In this document: piece after piece, positions 26,241-36,404 of the stretch | How the letters are laid out: each line of letters starts with the position of its first letter | How positions within the stretch are numbered: position 1 is the stretch's first letter | Assembly: GCF_900206265.1 (NCBI RefSeq) | Contig: NZ_LT907782.1 | Span: forward strand, 1,798,001 to 1,862,000 | DNA from: Nitrosomonas ureae | Lineage (GTDB): Bacteria > Pseudomonadota > Gammaproteobacteria > Burkholderiales > Nitrosomonadaceae | DNA: 64,000 nt | Direction: 5' to 3' | Position numbers and translations under genes: made by a program | The notes under the pieces: generated by a model | Database searches by the model: none | The model's input: only the letters and a program-made list of their open reading frames with translations | Told to the model about the DNA's origin: nothing

Positions 26241-28562
26241 ATGTCTGACAGCTTTAATTCCAATGATAACGGTATAAAAGATATCAAGTTTCTGGAAATT
26301 AAGCACCTGAACGGCCCGAATATTTGGACTTATTATCCTGTGCTTGAAACAATAGTTGACATTGGTGAACTGGAAGACTTTCCTTCCGATAAGATTCCAG
26401 GTTTTTATGACCGCCTATTACAATGGCTCCCAACCTTAATTGAACACCGCTGCAGTTATGAAGAACGCGGAGGTTTCTTGCGTCGAGTAAAGGAAGGTAC
26501 TTGGCCGTGCCATATTCTTGAGCACGTAACACTGGAATTGCAGAATCTGGCCGGTATGCGCGGCGGTTTCGGCAGAGCGCGCGAAACTGCGGTGCGTGGT
26601 GTCTATAAAGTAATTGTAAGCGCCTGGCATGCAGAAGTGACAAAATCTGCGATGTATGCAGCGCGTGAATTAGTCTTGGCGGCCATGAACTTTCAACAGT
26701 TGCATAATCCAGCTTTTGATGTTGAGCGCACTATTGAACATTTACGGGATTTGGTTGATTCCCTCTGGCTCGGTCCCTCTACAGCGTGTATCGTTGATGC
26801 AGCGGTAGCACGCAATATTCCTGCAACCCGCCTTACCGCAAAAGGAAATCTAGTACAACTGGGATATGGAGTTCGTTGCCGTCATATCTGGACCGCCGAG
26901 ACAGACTTTACCCCAGCCATTGCAGAAGGTATTTCGCGTGATAAAGACTTAACTAAGACACTTCTGCAATCCTGTGGCGTCCCTGTTCCTGCAGGACGCA
27001 TCGTGGAAAGTGCTAAGGCCGCATGGGAGGCAGCTAAAGATATCGGATTGCCCGTTGTCATCAAGCCATGTGATGGAAATCATGGACGCGGAGTCTTCAT
27101 TGAATTATGTCAGCAGAGCGAAATTGAATCCGCTTATCAGATTGCTTTAAATGAAGGCTCGGGTGTTCTGGTTGAACGTTATATTGCAGGTACGGAACAT
27201 CGTCTATTAATTATTGGAGGAAAACTGATAGCTGCGACCAGGGGTGATTCAGTTTCAGTAACCGGAGATGGTGTGGCCACTATTACTGAATTAGTCGAAT
27301 CACAAATCAACTCCGATCCGCGCCGCGGATCAACAGAAGACCACCCGCTAAATCCAATCTGGTTGGATAGTGCTGCCCAAATGGAAATTGCACATCAAGG
27401 ATATCAGAGTGATTCCATTGTGCCTGCTGGGGTCAGAGTTTTGATTCAAAGAAATGGCAATCATGCATTTGATGTGACCGATCAGGTTCATCCCGGGACC
27501 GCAGCTGCAGCATCATTAGCCGCTCGTGTCATTGGACTGGACATCGCTGGGATAGATCTGGTAGCCGGAGACATTTCGCGCCCACTGAATGAACAAGAAG
27601 GGGCTATTGTTGAAGTCAATGCGGGCCCTAGCCTGTTGATGCATATCAAGCCAGCGGTGGGTATGCCTCGGCCAGTGGGAAAAGCTATCGTTGATCACTT
27701 ATTTCCGGATCAAGAAAATGGCCGGATTCCTATCATCGGGGTTTCTGGCAGTTATGGTAAAACATCAGTAGCCCTATTGATTGCAAGACTGCTTATTCTT
27801 TCTGGGAAACAAACCGGTTTGGCATGTAGCGATGGACTTTATCTTAATTATCGGCAAATTGATCAACACAATTGCGCCAATTGGGCAGCAGCAAACCGCA
27901 CACTAATCAATCCAACGGTTGAGGCCGCAGTTTTTGAGAATGGTTTTGATACTCTGTTGAATGAAGGTTTGGCATACGATAGCTGTCATGTCGGTGTAAT
28001 TACCAATATTCATCCGGCCAATCACCTGGGCCCCCATGGAATCGAAACCCACAAACAAATTTTCACGGTATTCCGCACACAAGTTGATGTGATAACACCC
28101 ACGGCCGCGGCTATTGATGATGTCGATAAGACGGTAAAGTTACCTATTGGAGCCGCGGTACTCAATGCACGGAACGGGATGTTGATCGAGATATCTACAC
28201 TCTGCCACGGCGAAGTGATTTTTTTCAGTATTGAACCCGAATTACCAGTGATTGTGCAACATCGCACGCATGGAACCGGACCGCGTCGTGGCAAACGTGC
28301 CGTCATAATGCGCAATGACGTGATTATACTTGCATCAGGTGCAAATGAGTTGCCCCTGATAAGCATTGGTACTATAACCGGTGCATATAATGTCCAAGCT
28401 CTGGAAAATATTCTTGCAGCTGTCGGTGCTGCGTGGGCACTGAATATTGAACCCGATCTTATACGCGCGGGAATTAACGCTTTTGGTTTCCTCCAAGAAA
28501 AATATGTAACAGAGAATCAGTCTGTTGGAATCGATTTACAGACTCAGGAAAAGGATTTATGA
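26241..28562 (+). CDS. Cyanophycin synthetase-like protein CphA' (truncated Mur-ligase half)
   Basis: The 773-residue protein has the cyanophycin synthetase N-domain (FLEIKHLNGPNIWTYYPV; residues ~10-200). It also has an ATP-grasp domain (KDLTKTLLQSCGVPVPAGR; GLPVVIKPCDGNHGRGVFI; ending GAIVEVNAGPSLLMH) and the central Mur-ligase domain with a changed P-loop at about residue 500 (GVSGSYGKTSV). The C-terminal Mur-ligase domain that carries the YGHNPDA region in the next gene is absent, so it is about 100 residues short. It overlaps cphA by 4 bp (ATGA). It probably acts with, or modifies, the full-length enzyme, as proposed for the two-gene arrangement of other betaproteobacteria. An active second half is doubtful. 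Confidence 0.88.
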   Translation: MSDSFNSNDNGIKDIKFLEIKHLNGPNIWTYYPVLETIVDIGELEDFPSDKIPGFYDRLLQWLPTLIEHRCSYEERGGFLRRVKEGTWPCHILEHVTLELQNLAGMRGGFGRARETAVRGVYKVIVSAWHAEVTKSAMYAARELVLAAMNFQQLHNPAFDVERTIEHLRDLVDSLWLGPSTACIVDAAVARNIPATRLTAKGNLVQLGYGVRCRHIWTAETDFTPAIAEGISRDKDLTKTLLQSCGVPVPAGRIVESAKAAWEAAKDIGLPVVIKPCDGNHGRGVFIELCQQSEIESAYQIALNEGSGVLVERYIAGTEHRLLIIGGKLIAATRGDSVSVTGDGVATITELVESQINSDPRRGSTEDHPLNPIWLDSAAQMEIAHQGYQSDSIVPAGVRVLIQRNGNHAFDVTDQVHPGTAAAASLAARVIGLDIAGIDLVAGDISRPLNEQEGAIVEVNAGPSLLMHIKPAVGMPRPVGKAIVDHLFPDQENGRIPIIGVSGSYGKTSVALLIARLLILSGKQTGLACSDGLYLNYRQIDQHNCANWAAANRTLINPTVEAAVFENGFDTLLNEGLAYDSCHVGVITNIHPANHLGPHGIETHKQIFTVFRTQVDVITPTAAAIDDVDKTVKLPIGAAVLNARNGMLIEISTLCHGEVIFFSIEPELPVIVQHRTHGTGPRRGKRAVIMRNDVIILASGANELPLISIGTITGAYNVQALENILAAVGAAWALNIEPDLIRAGINAFGFLQEKYVTENQSVGIDLQTQEKDL

Positions 28563-31132
28563 AAATACTGCGTATTCGTACATTGCGTGGACCTAATTTA
28601 TGGAGTCAGCACACTTCTATTGAAGCTATTATTCATTGTGTTGGCTCTGAAAAGAACATAGAAAACATCCAAGGTTTTAAGGCACGATTGTGTAGCCGCT
28701 TTCCTGAAATTTCTTTGCTACGACTTTCCGATCAGCATGAAACCATCACAATAGCGCATGTGGTCGAATCTGCCGCACGGGATTTGCAACTACAAGCGGG
28801 TTGTTCGATAAATTTCAGTCGCACGGTTCAAACATCCGAAGTTGATACATTTCATGTCATAGTAGGTTACAGCGAAGAAAAAGTAGGGCAGCTTGCATTT
28901 AAGTTGGCGCAGACCCTATGTATATCAGCTATCACCGATACCGATTTTGATTTAGCCGATGCATTGCATCGATTACGCAAACTCTATGAGGATATTCGTC
29001 TGGGCCCCAGTACGGGCGCAATTGTTCAGGCTGCTGTTGCACGTGGAATTCCATTCCGCCGATTAACTGAAGGCAGTTTGGTGCAATTAGGCTGGGGTAG
29101 TAAGCAACGCCGCATTCAGGCTTCCGGGAGCGACAAGACTAGCGCAGTTGCCGAATCAATAGTGCAGGATAAGGAATTAACCAAAACTTTGTTGCATGCA
29201 GCTGGAATACCTGTCCCACTGGGACGGAGCGTGAGTAACGCGGAAGATGCTTGGGCAGCCGCTCGCGAAGTAGGTATGCCGGTAGTCATAAAACCACGAG
29301 ACAGCAATCAAGGAAAAGGTGTAACTGTTAACCGGATTAACGAAGACGATGTGAAAGCGGCTTATATGATTGCATCTGAAATTAGCAATAATGTGATCGT
29401 GGAACGCTATATTCCCGGATATGACTATCGTATGCTGATCGTAGGCAACAGATTAATCGCAGCAGCACGACGCGATCCACCGCAGGTGATTGGAGATGGC
29501 ATTCTTACCATTCAAGAATTGGTAGAACAAATTAATCGTGATCCAATGAGGGGGGAAGGACATATCGCTTCATTAACTAAGATTCAACTGGATGAAATTT
29601 CTCTTGCTCATCTTGCCATACAGGGATTGACAGCGGCGTCAGTTCCGCTGAAAGGAATGCATGTTGTATTGCGAAATAATGCCAATTTATCCACAGGCGG
29701 TACGGCTACTGATGTGACGGATGATGTTCATCCCGATTTAGCAGCACATGCAATTGCTGCAGCGCAGGTGGTGGGCCTGGATATTTGCGGCGTTGATGTA
29801 GTTTGTAACACCGTGATGAAATCTTTGGAAGATCAAGGGGGCGGCATAATAGAAATTAATGCATCACCAGGGTTACGCATGCATCTCCAACCGTCTTTCG
29901 GTAAAGGACGTGCTGTAGGCAAAGCTATCATTGATTACATGTTTACACCAGGCGAGGATGCGCGCATTCCGGTTATCGCTGTGACGGGCACCAATGGCAA
30001 AACCACCACTACCCAGCTGATAGCCAGCATTCTGGAGAAAAGCAACAAACGAACAGGGGTTGCTTGTACAAATGGTGTTTTTATTGCCGGACAATGTATC
30101 GATACTGGAGATTGCAGTGGTCCCAAAAGTGCCAGAAATATTCTTTCTCATCCAGATGTTGATGCTGCAGTGCTAGAAACTGCACGAGGTGGATTACTGC
30201 GCGAAGGCCTGGGATTCGATCACTGTGATGTAGCTGTTGTAACGAATATTGGCATGGGTGATCATTTAGGCATGGCTTACGTCAATACTGTAGAGGAACT
30301 GTCTTTAGTCAAACGTGTTGTTGTTCAGAATGTGAAATCTGAGACTGGTTTTGCTGTGCTTAATGCGGCGGATCCACTTGTCGCCAGCATGGCTGAATAT
30401 TGTCCCGGCTCCGTCATTTTCTTTGCACACAATAGTCATCATCCGGTATTGGCGAGACATCACGCTCAACATAAACGTGTGGTCTATGTCGAAAATGACT
30501 ATATTGTTGCTGTAAGTGATTGCAGTGAATACCGCATTCCGTTGAACGAAATTCCATTGACAAAAAATGGCACAATCCGATTTCAAATCGAAAATGTACT
30601 CGCTGCTGTTGGTGCTGGTTGGGCGTTGGGAATAGGATGGTCCGATATTTGTGCCGGTGTAACTAATTTTGTAAACAATACACAAACTGCACCGGGTCGC
30701 TTTAATCTTTTCAATTACCGCAATGCTACCTTAATTGCGGATTACGGGCATAACCCAGATGCCATACAGGCGTTGGTAAGCGCAATCGAAAATATTCCAT
30801 CCAGGAAGCGATCGGTGGTTATTAGTGCAGCCGGTGATCGACGTGACGAAGATATTCGCCAGCAGACACGGATTCTCGGTGACGCATTCGATGAAGTCGT
30901 TTTATATCAGGACAAATGCCAGAGAGGACGGGCAGATGGTGAAGTTTTGTCTCTATTACGGGAAGGCTTGGAAAACGCTAGACGTACACAAAAAATAAGA
31001 GAAATCATCGGCGAAGCTATTGCAATTGATGCGGCGTTATCCAATTTGCAGGATGGCGATTTATGCCTTATTCTCGTAGATCAAGTTGAGCAATCACTGG
31101 GACAAATTAATAATCGTATTGCATCAGGATGA
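28559..31132 (+). CDS. cphA: Cyanophycin synthetase
   Basis: CphA polymerises aspartate and arginine into cyanophycin (multi-L-arginyl-poly-L-aspartate), an insoluble nitrogen store, using two ATP-dependent sites. The 857-residue protein has the complete set: N-domain (ILRIRTLRGPNLWSQHTSIE); ATP-grasp domain (VVIKPRDSNQGKGVTV; GGGIIEINASPGLRMH); Mur-ligase domain with intact P-loop AVTGTNGKTTTTQLIA at about residue 475; and C-terminal ligase domain with IADYGHNPDAIQALV and AAGDRRDEDI. It is translationally coupled to the truncated homologue upstream. No cyanophycinase gene is present in the window. Confidence 0.95.
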   Translation: MKILRIRTLRGPNLWSQHTSIEAIIHCVGSEKNIENIQGFKARLCSRFPEISLLRLSDQHETITIAHVVESAARDLQLQAGCSINFSRTVQTSEVDTFHVIVGYSEEKVGQLAFKLAQTLCISAITDTDFDLADALHRLRKLYEDIRLGPSTGAIVQAAVARGIPFRRLTEGSLVQLGWGSKQRRIQASGSDKTSAVAESIVQDKELTKTLLHAAGIPVPLGRSVSNAEDAWAAAREVGMPVVIKPRDSNQGKGVTVNRINEDDVKAAYMIASEISNNVIVERYIPGYDYRMLIVGNRLIAAARRDPPQVIGDGILTIQELVEQINRDPMRGEGHIASLTKIQLDEISLAHLAIQGLTAASVPLKGMHVVLRNNANLSTGGTATDVTDDVHPDLAAHAIAAAQVVGLDICGVDVVCNTVMKSLEDQGGGIIEINASPGLRMHLQPSFGKGRAVGKAIIDYMFTPGEDARIPVIAVTGTNGKTTTTQLIASILEKSNKRTGVACTNGVFIAGQCIDTGDCSGPKSARNILSHPDVDAAVLETARGGLLREGLGFDHCDVAVVTNIGMGDHLGMAYVNTVEELSLVKRVVVQNVKSETGFAVLNAADPLVASMAEYCPGSVIFFAHNSHHPVLARHHAQHKRVVYVENDYIVAVSDCSEYRIPLNEIPLTKNGTIRFQIENVLAAVGAGWALGIGWSDICAGVTNFVNNTQTAPGRFNLFNYRNATLIADYGHNPDAIQALVSAIENIPSRKRSVVISAAGDRRDEDIRQQTRILGDAFDEVVLYQDKCQRGRADGEVLSLLREGLENARRTQKIREIIGEAIAIDAALSNLQDGDLCLILVDQVEQSLGQINNRIASG

Positions 31133-31248
31133 TAGCCCCGGCGCTTTACTCTGGCAAATCAAAAATTCTTAGGGCTATGTGGTACTGAAAGATACTTGAA
31201 TTGTTTATATATGATGCTTGTTCACACACTGCACTATCGAATATGATT

Positions 31249-32490
31249 CTAGGCGGACTGATTGACTGCATCCTTGATTCGATTGGCCCACACGGTAGCT
31301 TCCAATTCCATCTTAATGAACTCATCCATGCCGATAAATCCCAACTCTGACAGCATACATGAAACTGCTTCATATTCACCTCTTTCATGGGCTTCAATTA
31401 ATTCCAGCTGATGACCCAAATAGCCCCGTCGGGTCAAAAGAGCTTCACCCATATCCTTTTGGATACTGAGCGTGCTCACAAGCTCGGACATCTCCATCCC
31501 AAGCAACGTATCAAGTAATGATAATACCCCTACCATAAAGGCACGATCCTGATGATTTTTATCATGCGGACGATCCGCAATGGCGATTGATTCCAATAAT
31601 CTGCCACGTACGGTGGCTGTCTGCATTAATGCGTCCGACGCACCACCATCTCTTTGCTTGGCGGCATAGAGCAATATCTGTATCCAACGCTGAAGCTGTT
31701 TCCGGCCAATAATCATAATGGCCCGTTTGATAGAATTAATCGTGCTTGGCAAACCGCTTGCAGCGGAATTTACCATACGCAGCAGGTTATAGCTTAAGCC
31801 GGGTTGAAACTTAAGCTCGTTCTCAATTTCAGTAACTTCGCCGTCTTTAACAACTAACAGTAATAGCTTTAATAGAGATAGCTTCGAAGGGTCAATGCGT
31901 TTTCCCGAAATAATTTCTGGTTTTGCAAAATAAAAGCCTTGCAGCATCTGAAAATTCAATGCGATACAATTTCTGGCGATTTCCTTACTTTCAACTTTCT
32001 CTGCCAACAATAAAACAGGCCAGCGTTTTAGCTTATTTATAAGATTGTGAAGGTTGCTCTGATTTAATGCAGTAATATTAATTTTAACTATATTGATAAG
32101 CGGCATTATGCGTTCAAACCGTTGATCCAGTTGAATGACATTAGAAAGTGCCAATTGATAGCCTTTTTGCTTTAAGAATAAACAGCGTTGTATGATTTCA
32201 TCATTGATTTCTACACTTCTCAATATTTCAAGTACTACATGTTTCTTTGGAAGCATACAAATTACATCATTCATCAATAGCTTAGCATCAACCTTAATGA
32301 ACCCGCGCCGTTTGCCTATCACATTTTCTATGCCTAGCTGTCCGTAGGTATCAATGATGACATTGGCTGAAGCAGCGGAATCATCGGTAACTTCTACACC
32401 GTTATTTTGATTGGAACGAAATAAAAGCTCAAATGCTACTAAATTTTGTTTACTATCCAGAATTGGCAATCTACCAAGATAAACTTCCAT
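31249..32490 (-). CDS. EAL-HDOD signalling protein (YuxH-like)
   Basis: The 413-residue protein starts with a degenerate EAL domain (VYLGRLPILDSKQNLVAFELLFR; about residues 1-200). It keeps AEKVES but lacks the DDFG-type metal-binding motif needed for c-di-GMP hydrolysis. The second half is an HDOD domain (about 205-400; LLRMVNSAASGLPSTINSIKRAIMIIGRKQLQRWI). Proteins of this architecture are regulators, not phosphodiesterases, and may bind c-di-GMP or partners. It lies just upstream, in transcription order, of the end of cphA (convergent), and a second HDOD gene follows 170 bp away on the same strand. Confidence 0.88.
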   Translation of the reverse strand: MEVYLGRLPILDSKQNLVAFELLFRSNQNNGVEVTDDSAASANVIIDTYGQLGIENVIGKRRGFIKVDAKLLMNDVICMLPKKHVVLEILRSVEINDEIIQRCLFLKQKGYQLALSNVIQLDQRFERIMPLINIVKINITALNQSNLHNLINKLKRWPVLLLAEKVESKEIARNCIALNFQMLQGFYFAKPEIISGKRIDPSKLSLLKLLLLVVKDGEVTEIENELKFQPGLSYNLLRMVNSAASGLPSTINSIKRAIMIIGRKQLQRWIQILLYAAKQRDGGASDALMQTATVRGRLLESIAIADRPHDKNHQDRAFMVGVLSLLDTLLGMEMSELVSTLSIQKDMGEALLTRRGYLGHQLELIEAHERGEYEAVSCMLSELGFIGMDEFIKMELEATVWANRIKDAVNQSA

Positions 32491-32660
32491 TCAATATTCC
32501 TTCTATAACTTTACGTTACTCTGTATGCATTTGTTTATCGTTCGGAATTAGAACGAATTGAGTTTTTGTAAAACATCACGAGGTTATGTAATAAAAGAAG
32601 TAATCATACAAGGCATGAGAAAATGGATTGCTTGAAGAATATATGATTTCAGATTGACAG

Positions 32661-33503
32661 CTAATGGATAGCATTAAATACTTCAATGACTTGTAATTTA
32701 GCTACCGTAATAACTGATTCTACAATTTCTGCTGTCAAACCAAGATAATTCCAAGTTTTAAGAGCACAATCTGATATCGCTGTTTCGAGGTTTAGCGGTT
32801 GATTGGTACAAGGCTGGATATAGTTAGCGATACTTATGGCTGCACAAAGTGTATTGGCATCAGATTGATACTCTCCACTTCCCATGGGGTCAGATTGATA
32901 TTCGACCATTTTCCATATATTGGGGGGTAGTTTCCATTGTTTTAAAAGTTCGGCGCCTAATTGCGCATGCGTAAAACCAAAAATCTTCCGCTCTTCTTGC
33001 ATTGCGGCATCTTCACCTTGATTCATGCAATTCAATATCTTCGCAGATTCTTTCGGAAACTGACTAAAAAGAATTAATCTCCCAACGCCATGCAACAACC
33101 CTGCAATGAAAAAGCGCTCTCGATTATCCACACTTGACGCCAGCAGACGCGCAGTTACACCACTCGTAACGCTGTGATTCCAGAATGTATCCATATTGAC
33201 CAGATCAGATGGAATTCCTTTAAAAGTTGTCGTTACTGATGATGCAATCACCAGATTACGCAATTCTTTATGCCCGACAATGGAAATGGCTTTCATAACG
33301 GTTTCAATCTTGCCAGAGAAACCAAAATAAGTACTGTTTGCGAACTTCAATAGTTTTGCCGTTAATGCAGGATCACTTGAGATAATACGTTCTAACTCCG
33401 TATTCGTTGCTTCTTCTGAATTAATTAAATCATTAATGCGAAACACAACATCCGGTAAGGAAAAAATAGATCGAACGTTAGTAATTATTGTACATGGATC
33501 CAT
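32661..33503 (-). CDS. HDOD-domain signalling protein
   Basis: The 280-residue protein is almost entirely one HDOD domain: SLPDVVFRINDLINSEE, IISSDPALTAKLLKFANSTYFGFSGK, MKAISIVGHKELRNLVIASSV, and the helical second part with LLHGVGRLILFSQFPKES and GFTHAQLGAELLKQWKLP. HDOD proteins act as output or scaffold modules in bacterial signalling; the partner cannot be read from the sequence. The start at 33503 has no obvious alternative nearby. Confidence 0.88.
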   Translation of the reverse strand: MDPCTIITNVRSIFSLPDVVFRINDLINSEEATNTELERIISSDPALTAKLLKFANSTYFGFSGKIETVMKAISIVGHKELRNLVIASSVTTTFKGIPSDLVNMDTFWNHSVTSGVTARLLASSVDNRERFFIAGLLHGVGRLILFSQFPKESAKILNCMNQGEDAAMQEERKIFGFTHAQLGAELLKQWKLPPNIWKMVEYQSDPMGSGEYQSDANTLCAAISIANYIQPCTNQPLNLETAISDCALKTWNYLGLTAEIVESVITVAKLQVIEVFNAIH

Positions 33504-33681
33504 TTAAGTCTCAGAAAAATTTAAACTAGCGCTCATTCTAACTTTGTTGTGAATATTTAGGGTGCTGGCTCTGCACAATCACGCTCGTTGCCACCTGGAA
33601 TCTTCAAATTGAGGTGCCAGTATGCAAAGTAAAGATTAAACGAAGATCACTCATTTTGCACTAATGATTAAACGGAGAAAA

Positions 33682-33721
33682 TTGTCTGATTTCTCTGAGA
33701 AGTATAATTTAATTCAGACAA
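33682..33721 (-). terminator. Possible terminator downstream of the ferredoxin gene
   Basis: An 8-bp stem (TTGTCTGA at 33682-33689 with TCAGACAA at 33714-33721) encloses a small inner palindrome. On the minus strand it is followed by TTTT. It begins 6 bp after the ferredoxin stop. The loop is long, so confidence is limited. Confidence 0.4.
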
Positions 33722-33726
33722 AAACT

Positions 33727-33987
<261 letters not shown>

Positions 33988-34004
33988 CTATATTCTCACA
34001 ATTA

Positions 34005-34481
34005 TTAGGTTAATTTCTCGCTTAATTTTTTTGCGACCAGTGGATGTACAAACGTATCAGCATTCCCGCCGAGCGATGCGATTTCACGCACGATAGTTGC
34101 AGAAACAAACATATACTGTTCTGATGGCGTCATGAATAAAGTCTCCACATCAGGATATAACCCACGATTCATTCCGGCCATTTGGAATTCATATTCAAAA
34201 TCCGAAGCTGCACGCAAGCCGCGCACAATTATCCGTGACCTTTGTTGCTGCAAAAAATTCATCAATAAGCCAGAAAACGCCATAACCTTGACATTGGAGC
34301 AGTCTGAGAGAACCTCCCGTGCCATCTCCACCCTTTCCTCCAGGGTAAAAAAAGGTTTCTTGCTGCTGCTTACAGCGATTGCAACAACAATCTGATCGAA
34401 CAAACGTGAGGCGCGTCTAACTAAATCTTCATGCCCGCGGGTTATTGGATCAAACGTACCGGGATAGATCGCTTTATCCAT
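34005..34481 (-). CDS. coaD: Phosphopantetheine adenylyltransferase
   Basis: CoaD transfers AMP from ATP to 4'-phosphopantetheine, the penultimate step of coenzyme A synthesis. The start at 34481 gives [21 protein letters not shown] and 159 residues, the same as E. coli. The open frame continues upstream by 41 codons, but that part overlaps rsmD and is not family-like. Motifs: the nucleotidyl-transfer [44 protein letters not shown], and [15 protein letters not shown]. It overlaps the end of rsmD by 8 bp. Confidence 0.96.
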   Translation of the reverse strand: MDKAIYPGTFDPITRGHEDLVRRASRLFDQIVVAIAVSSSKKPFFTLEERVEMAREVLSDCSNVKVMAFSGLLMNFLQQQRSRIIVRGLRAASDFEYEFQMAGMNRGLYPDVETLFMTPSEQYMFVSATIVREIASLGGNADTFVHPLVAKKLSEKLT

Positions 34482-35028
34482 AGTGCACAAACTCCAATAG
34501 TTGATAACGAACAGTTCCCGCCTTTGCGCTGCGATGTACCCTCCATTGCTTATCCGGAGTCCATGTATCTCTGGCTTCAGAATAAACCAGTCCATCCTCT
34601 TCAAGATGTGACGACAGCAGTGACATTAATTGAGGAAGCAAATCAAGCCGATAAGGTGGATCAAGAAAAATGACATCAAATTTACGTACATCAGATTGCA
34701 TAAAATCTAGCGCATTCATCAGGAGCAGTTCAACCTGCATCGCTTGCAACTTCTCTTTATTTTCTCTCAGTGCCTTATATACTTGCACATCATTATCAAC
34801 CATAACCACGTGTGCTGCACCACGTGATGCAGCCTCGAAGCCTAATGCACCGCTGCCTGCAAACAAGTCGAGGCAACGCAAACCGCTTAAATCCTGCTCC
34901 AACCAGTTAAAGACGGTTTCACGCACTCTATTGGCGGTAGGTCTTAAATCAGGATGCTCCGGAAATGTCAACAAACGGCTGCGCCACTGACCACCGATGA
35001 TGCGGATTTTTCCCTGAATTAACGTCAT
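34474..35028 (-). CDS. rsmD: 16S rRNA (guanine966-N2)-methyltransferase RsmD
   Basis: RsmD methylates G966 of 16S rRNA using S-adenosylmethionine. The 184-residue product shows [34 protein letters not shown], the SAM-binding [20 protein letters not shown] and the catalytic VIFLDPPY. The downstream coaD start overlaps its end. The rsmD-coaD-ferredoxin order is typical of betaproteobacteria. Confidence 0.95.
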   Translation of the reverse strand: MTLIQGKIRIIGGQWRSRLLTFPEHPDLRPTANRVRETVFNWLEQDLSGLRCLDLFAGSGALGFEAASRGAAHVVMVDNDVQVYKALRENKEKLQAMQVELLLMNALDFMQSDVRKFDVIFLDPPYRLDLLPQLMSLLSSHLEEDGLVYSEARDTWTPDKQWRVHRSAKAGTVRYQLLEFVHYG

Positions 35029-35040
35029 ACTGAAAATTCT

Positions 35041-36345
35041 TTACTCGATCGCTCCGGCAATTACGGTGACCATACCATCGGGTTGAATTCGCCGTTGAAA
35101 TGCTTGCCGAATTTGCTCGGCAGTTACCGCCTCAACGGCTACCAGATAATCTGTCAGATAAGTAAGTGGCAATTGATAAAAACCAATTACGGATAGGAAG
35201 CCTAATATTTTGCTGTTACTGTCAATCCGCAACGGAAAACCACCAATAATGTTTTGCTTGGCTGCTACCAGCTCTTTTTCCATCGGGCCATTCAATACAA
35301 AATCTTTAAGTACTTTCTGGGTTAAAGCAAGCGCTTCTTCTGACTGCTCTTTTTTTGTTTGCAAGCCAATTTGAAACGGTCCTTGTTCTTTATATGGCGC
35401 AAAGAAACTGTAAACACTATAAGCCAAGCCACGTTGTTGACGCACCTCTTCCATCAGGCGTGAAACAAACCCTCCACCTCCCAGGATATGATTTCCAACT
35501 AACAGGGGAAAATAGTCAGGGTCACTTCGGCGTAATCCAGGGTAAGCCAATTGGATGTGACTTTGTGCGGCAGGATGAGACAATCTTTTTGTTTCCACCA
35601 CAGGAATTGCGACAGGAGGAACATCCCTTGATTGCCCGGTTGAAGGTAAACTTTCAGTCAATTTTTCTGCAATTGCCGCCGCCTCCAGTCGGGTTACATC
35701 ACCGATGATCGCTATCACAGCGCCCTCTGCTACATAATGCGTGCGATAAAAACTCAGCAGATCTTCCCGCTGTAATTTACTAAGTGTCTCAACCTCTCCT
35801 TGTTCATTGAATCCATAGGGATGATTACCATATAGCATTTTCATTAATTCACGTTCGGCAATATAATCCGGTTTAGTGCTGGATTCTTTTATACTTGAAA
35901 TAGTGCGCGCTTTTTCCCTCGATAAGATAGCGTGCGGGAATTCCGGAAATTGAATAATTCGTGCAAATACATCCAGCGCTTGCTTGCGCTCCCGTTCACT
36001 ACTTAGAGTACGTAAAACGATGCCAGCGCGATCCCGATCAAAATGACTTCTAGTTTGCGCTCCCACATCGGCTAATGCAGTGGCAATTTGATCCTCAGAA
36101 AATCCCCCTGCACCCAGGCTGAGCAGCTGCTGCACCAGACTGGCACAACCTGATTGACGGGGAATATCCATGCTGCTACCGGCCGCAAATTCGACACTCA
36201 CATCCAGTATCGGGAGATCATGATTTTCCACAAAATATACCCGCGCACCGGAAGAAGCCTGCCAGAATTGGATAGGCAGCGAAGCTAATGCCCACTGGGA
36301 ATAAAAGACAAACAGCATGAGTATTAAAAAAAAGAATTGCTTCAT
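35041..36345 (-). CDS. M16-family peptidase homologue lacking the zinc motif
   Basis: The 434-residue protein starts with a signal peptide (FFLILMLFVFYSQWALA) and has the two M16 domains (about 25-225 and 230-430), including GNHILGGGGFVSRLMEEVRQQRGLAYSVYSFF in the second (the R/Y pair). The HxxEH zinc site of active M16 proteases is absent; the position reads SGCASLVQQLL. It is therefore the non-catalytic partner type (like the beta chain of a zinc-protease pair). Usually the active partner lies directly upstream, but here the upstream neighbour is ppc, on the same strand 59 bp away. Its function is inferred only from the family. Confidence 0.88.
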   Translation of the reverse strand: MKQFFFLILMLFVFYSQWALASLPIQFWQASSGARVYFVENHDLPILDVSVEFAAGSSMDIPRQSGCASLVQQLLSLGAGGFSEDQIATALADVGAQTRSHFDRDRAGIVLRTLSSERERKQALDVFARIIQFPEFPHAILSREKARTISSIKESSTKPDYIAERELMKMLYGNHPYGFNEQGEVETLSKLQREDLLSFYRTHYVAEGAVIAIIGDVTRLEAAAIAEKLTESLPSTGQSRDVPPVAIPVVETKRLSHPAAQSHIQLAYPGLRRSDPDYFPLLVGNHILGGGGFVSRLMEEVRQQRGLAYSVYSFFAPYKEQGPFQIGLQTKKEQSEEALALTQKVLKDFVLNGPMEKELVAAKQNIIGGFPLRIDSNSKILGFLSVIGFYQLPLTYLTDYLVAVEAVTAEQIRQAFQRRIQPDGMVTVIAGAIE

Positions 36346-36404
36346 TGATACCAGAGCCTCCTACCGTGCACTCATAAGAGCAAGCATGTCATAAAATTTT
36401 GCCG

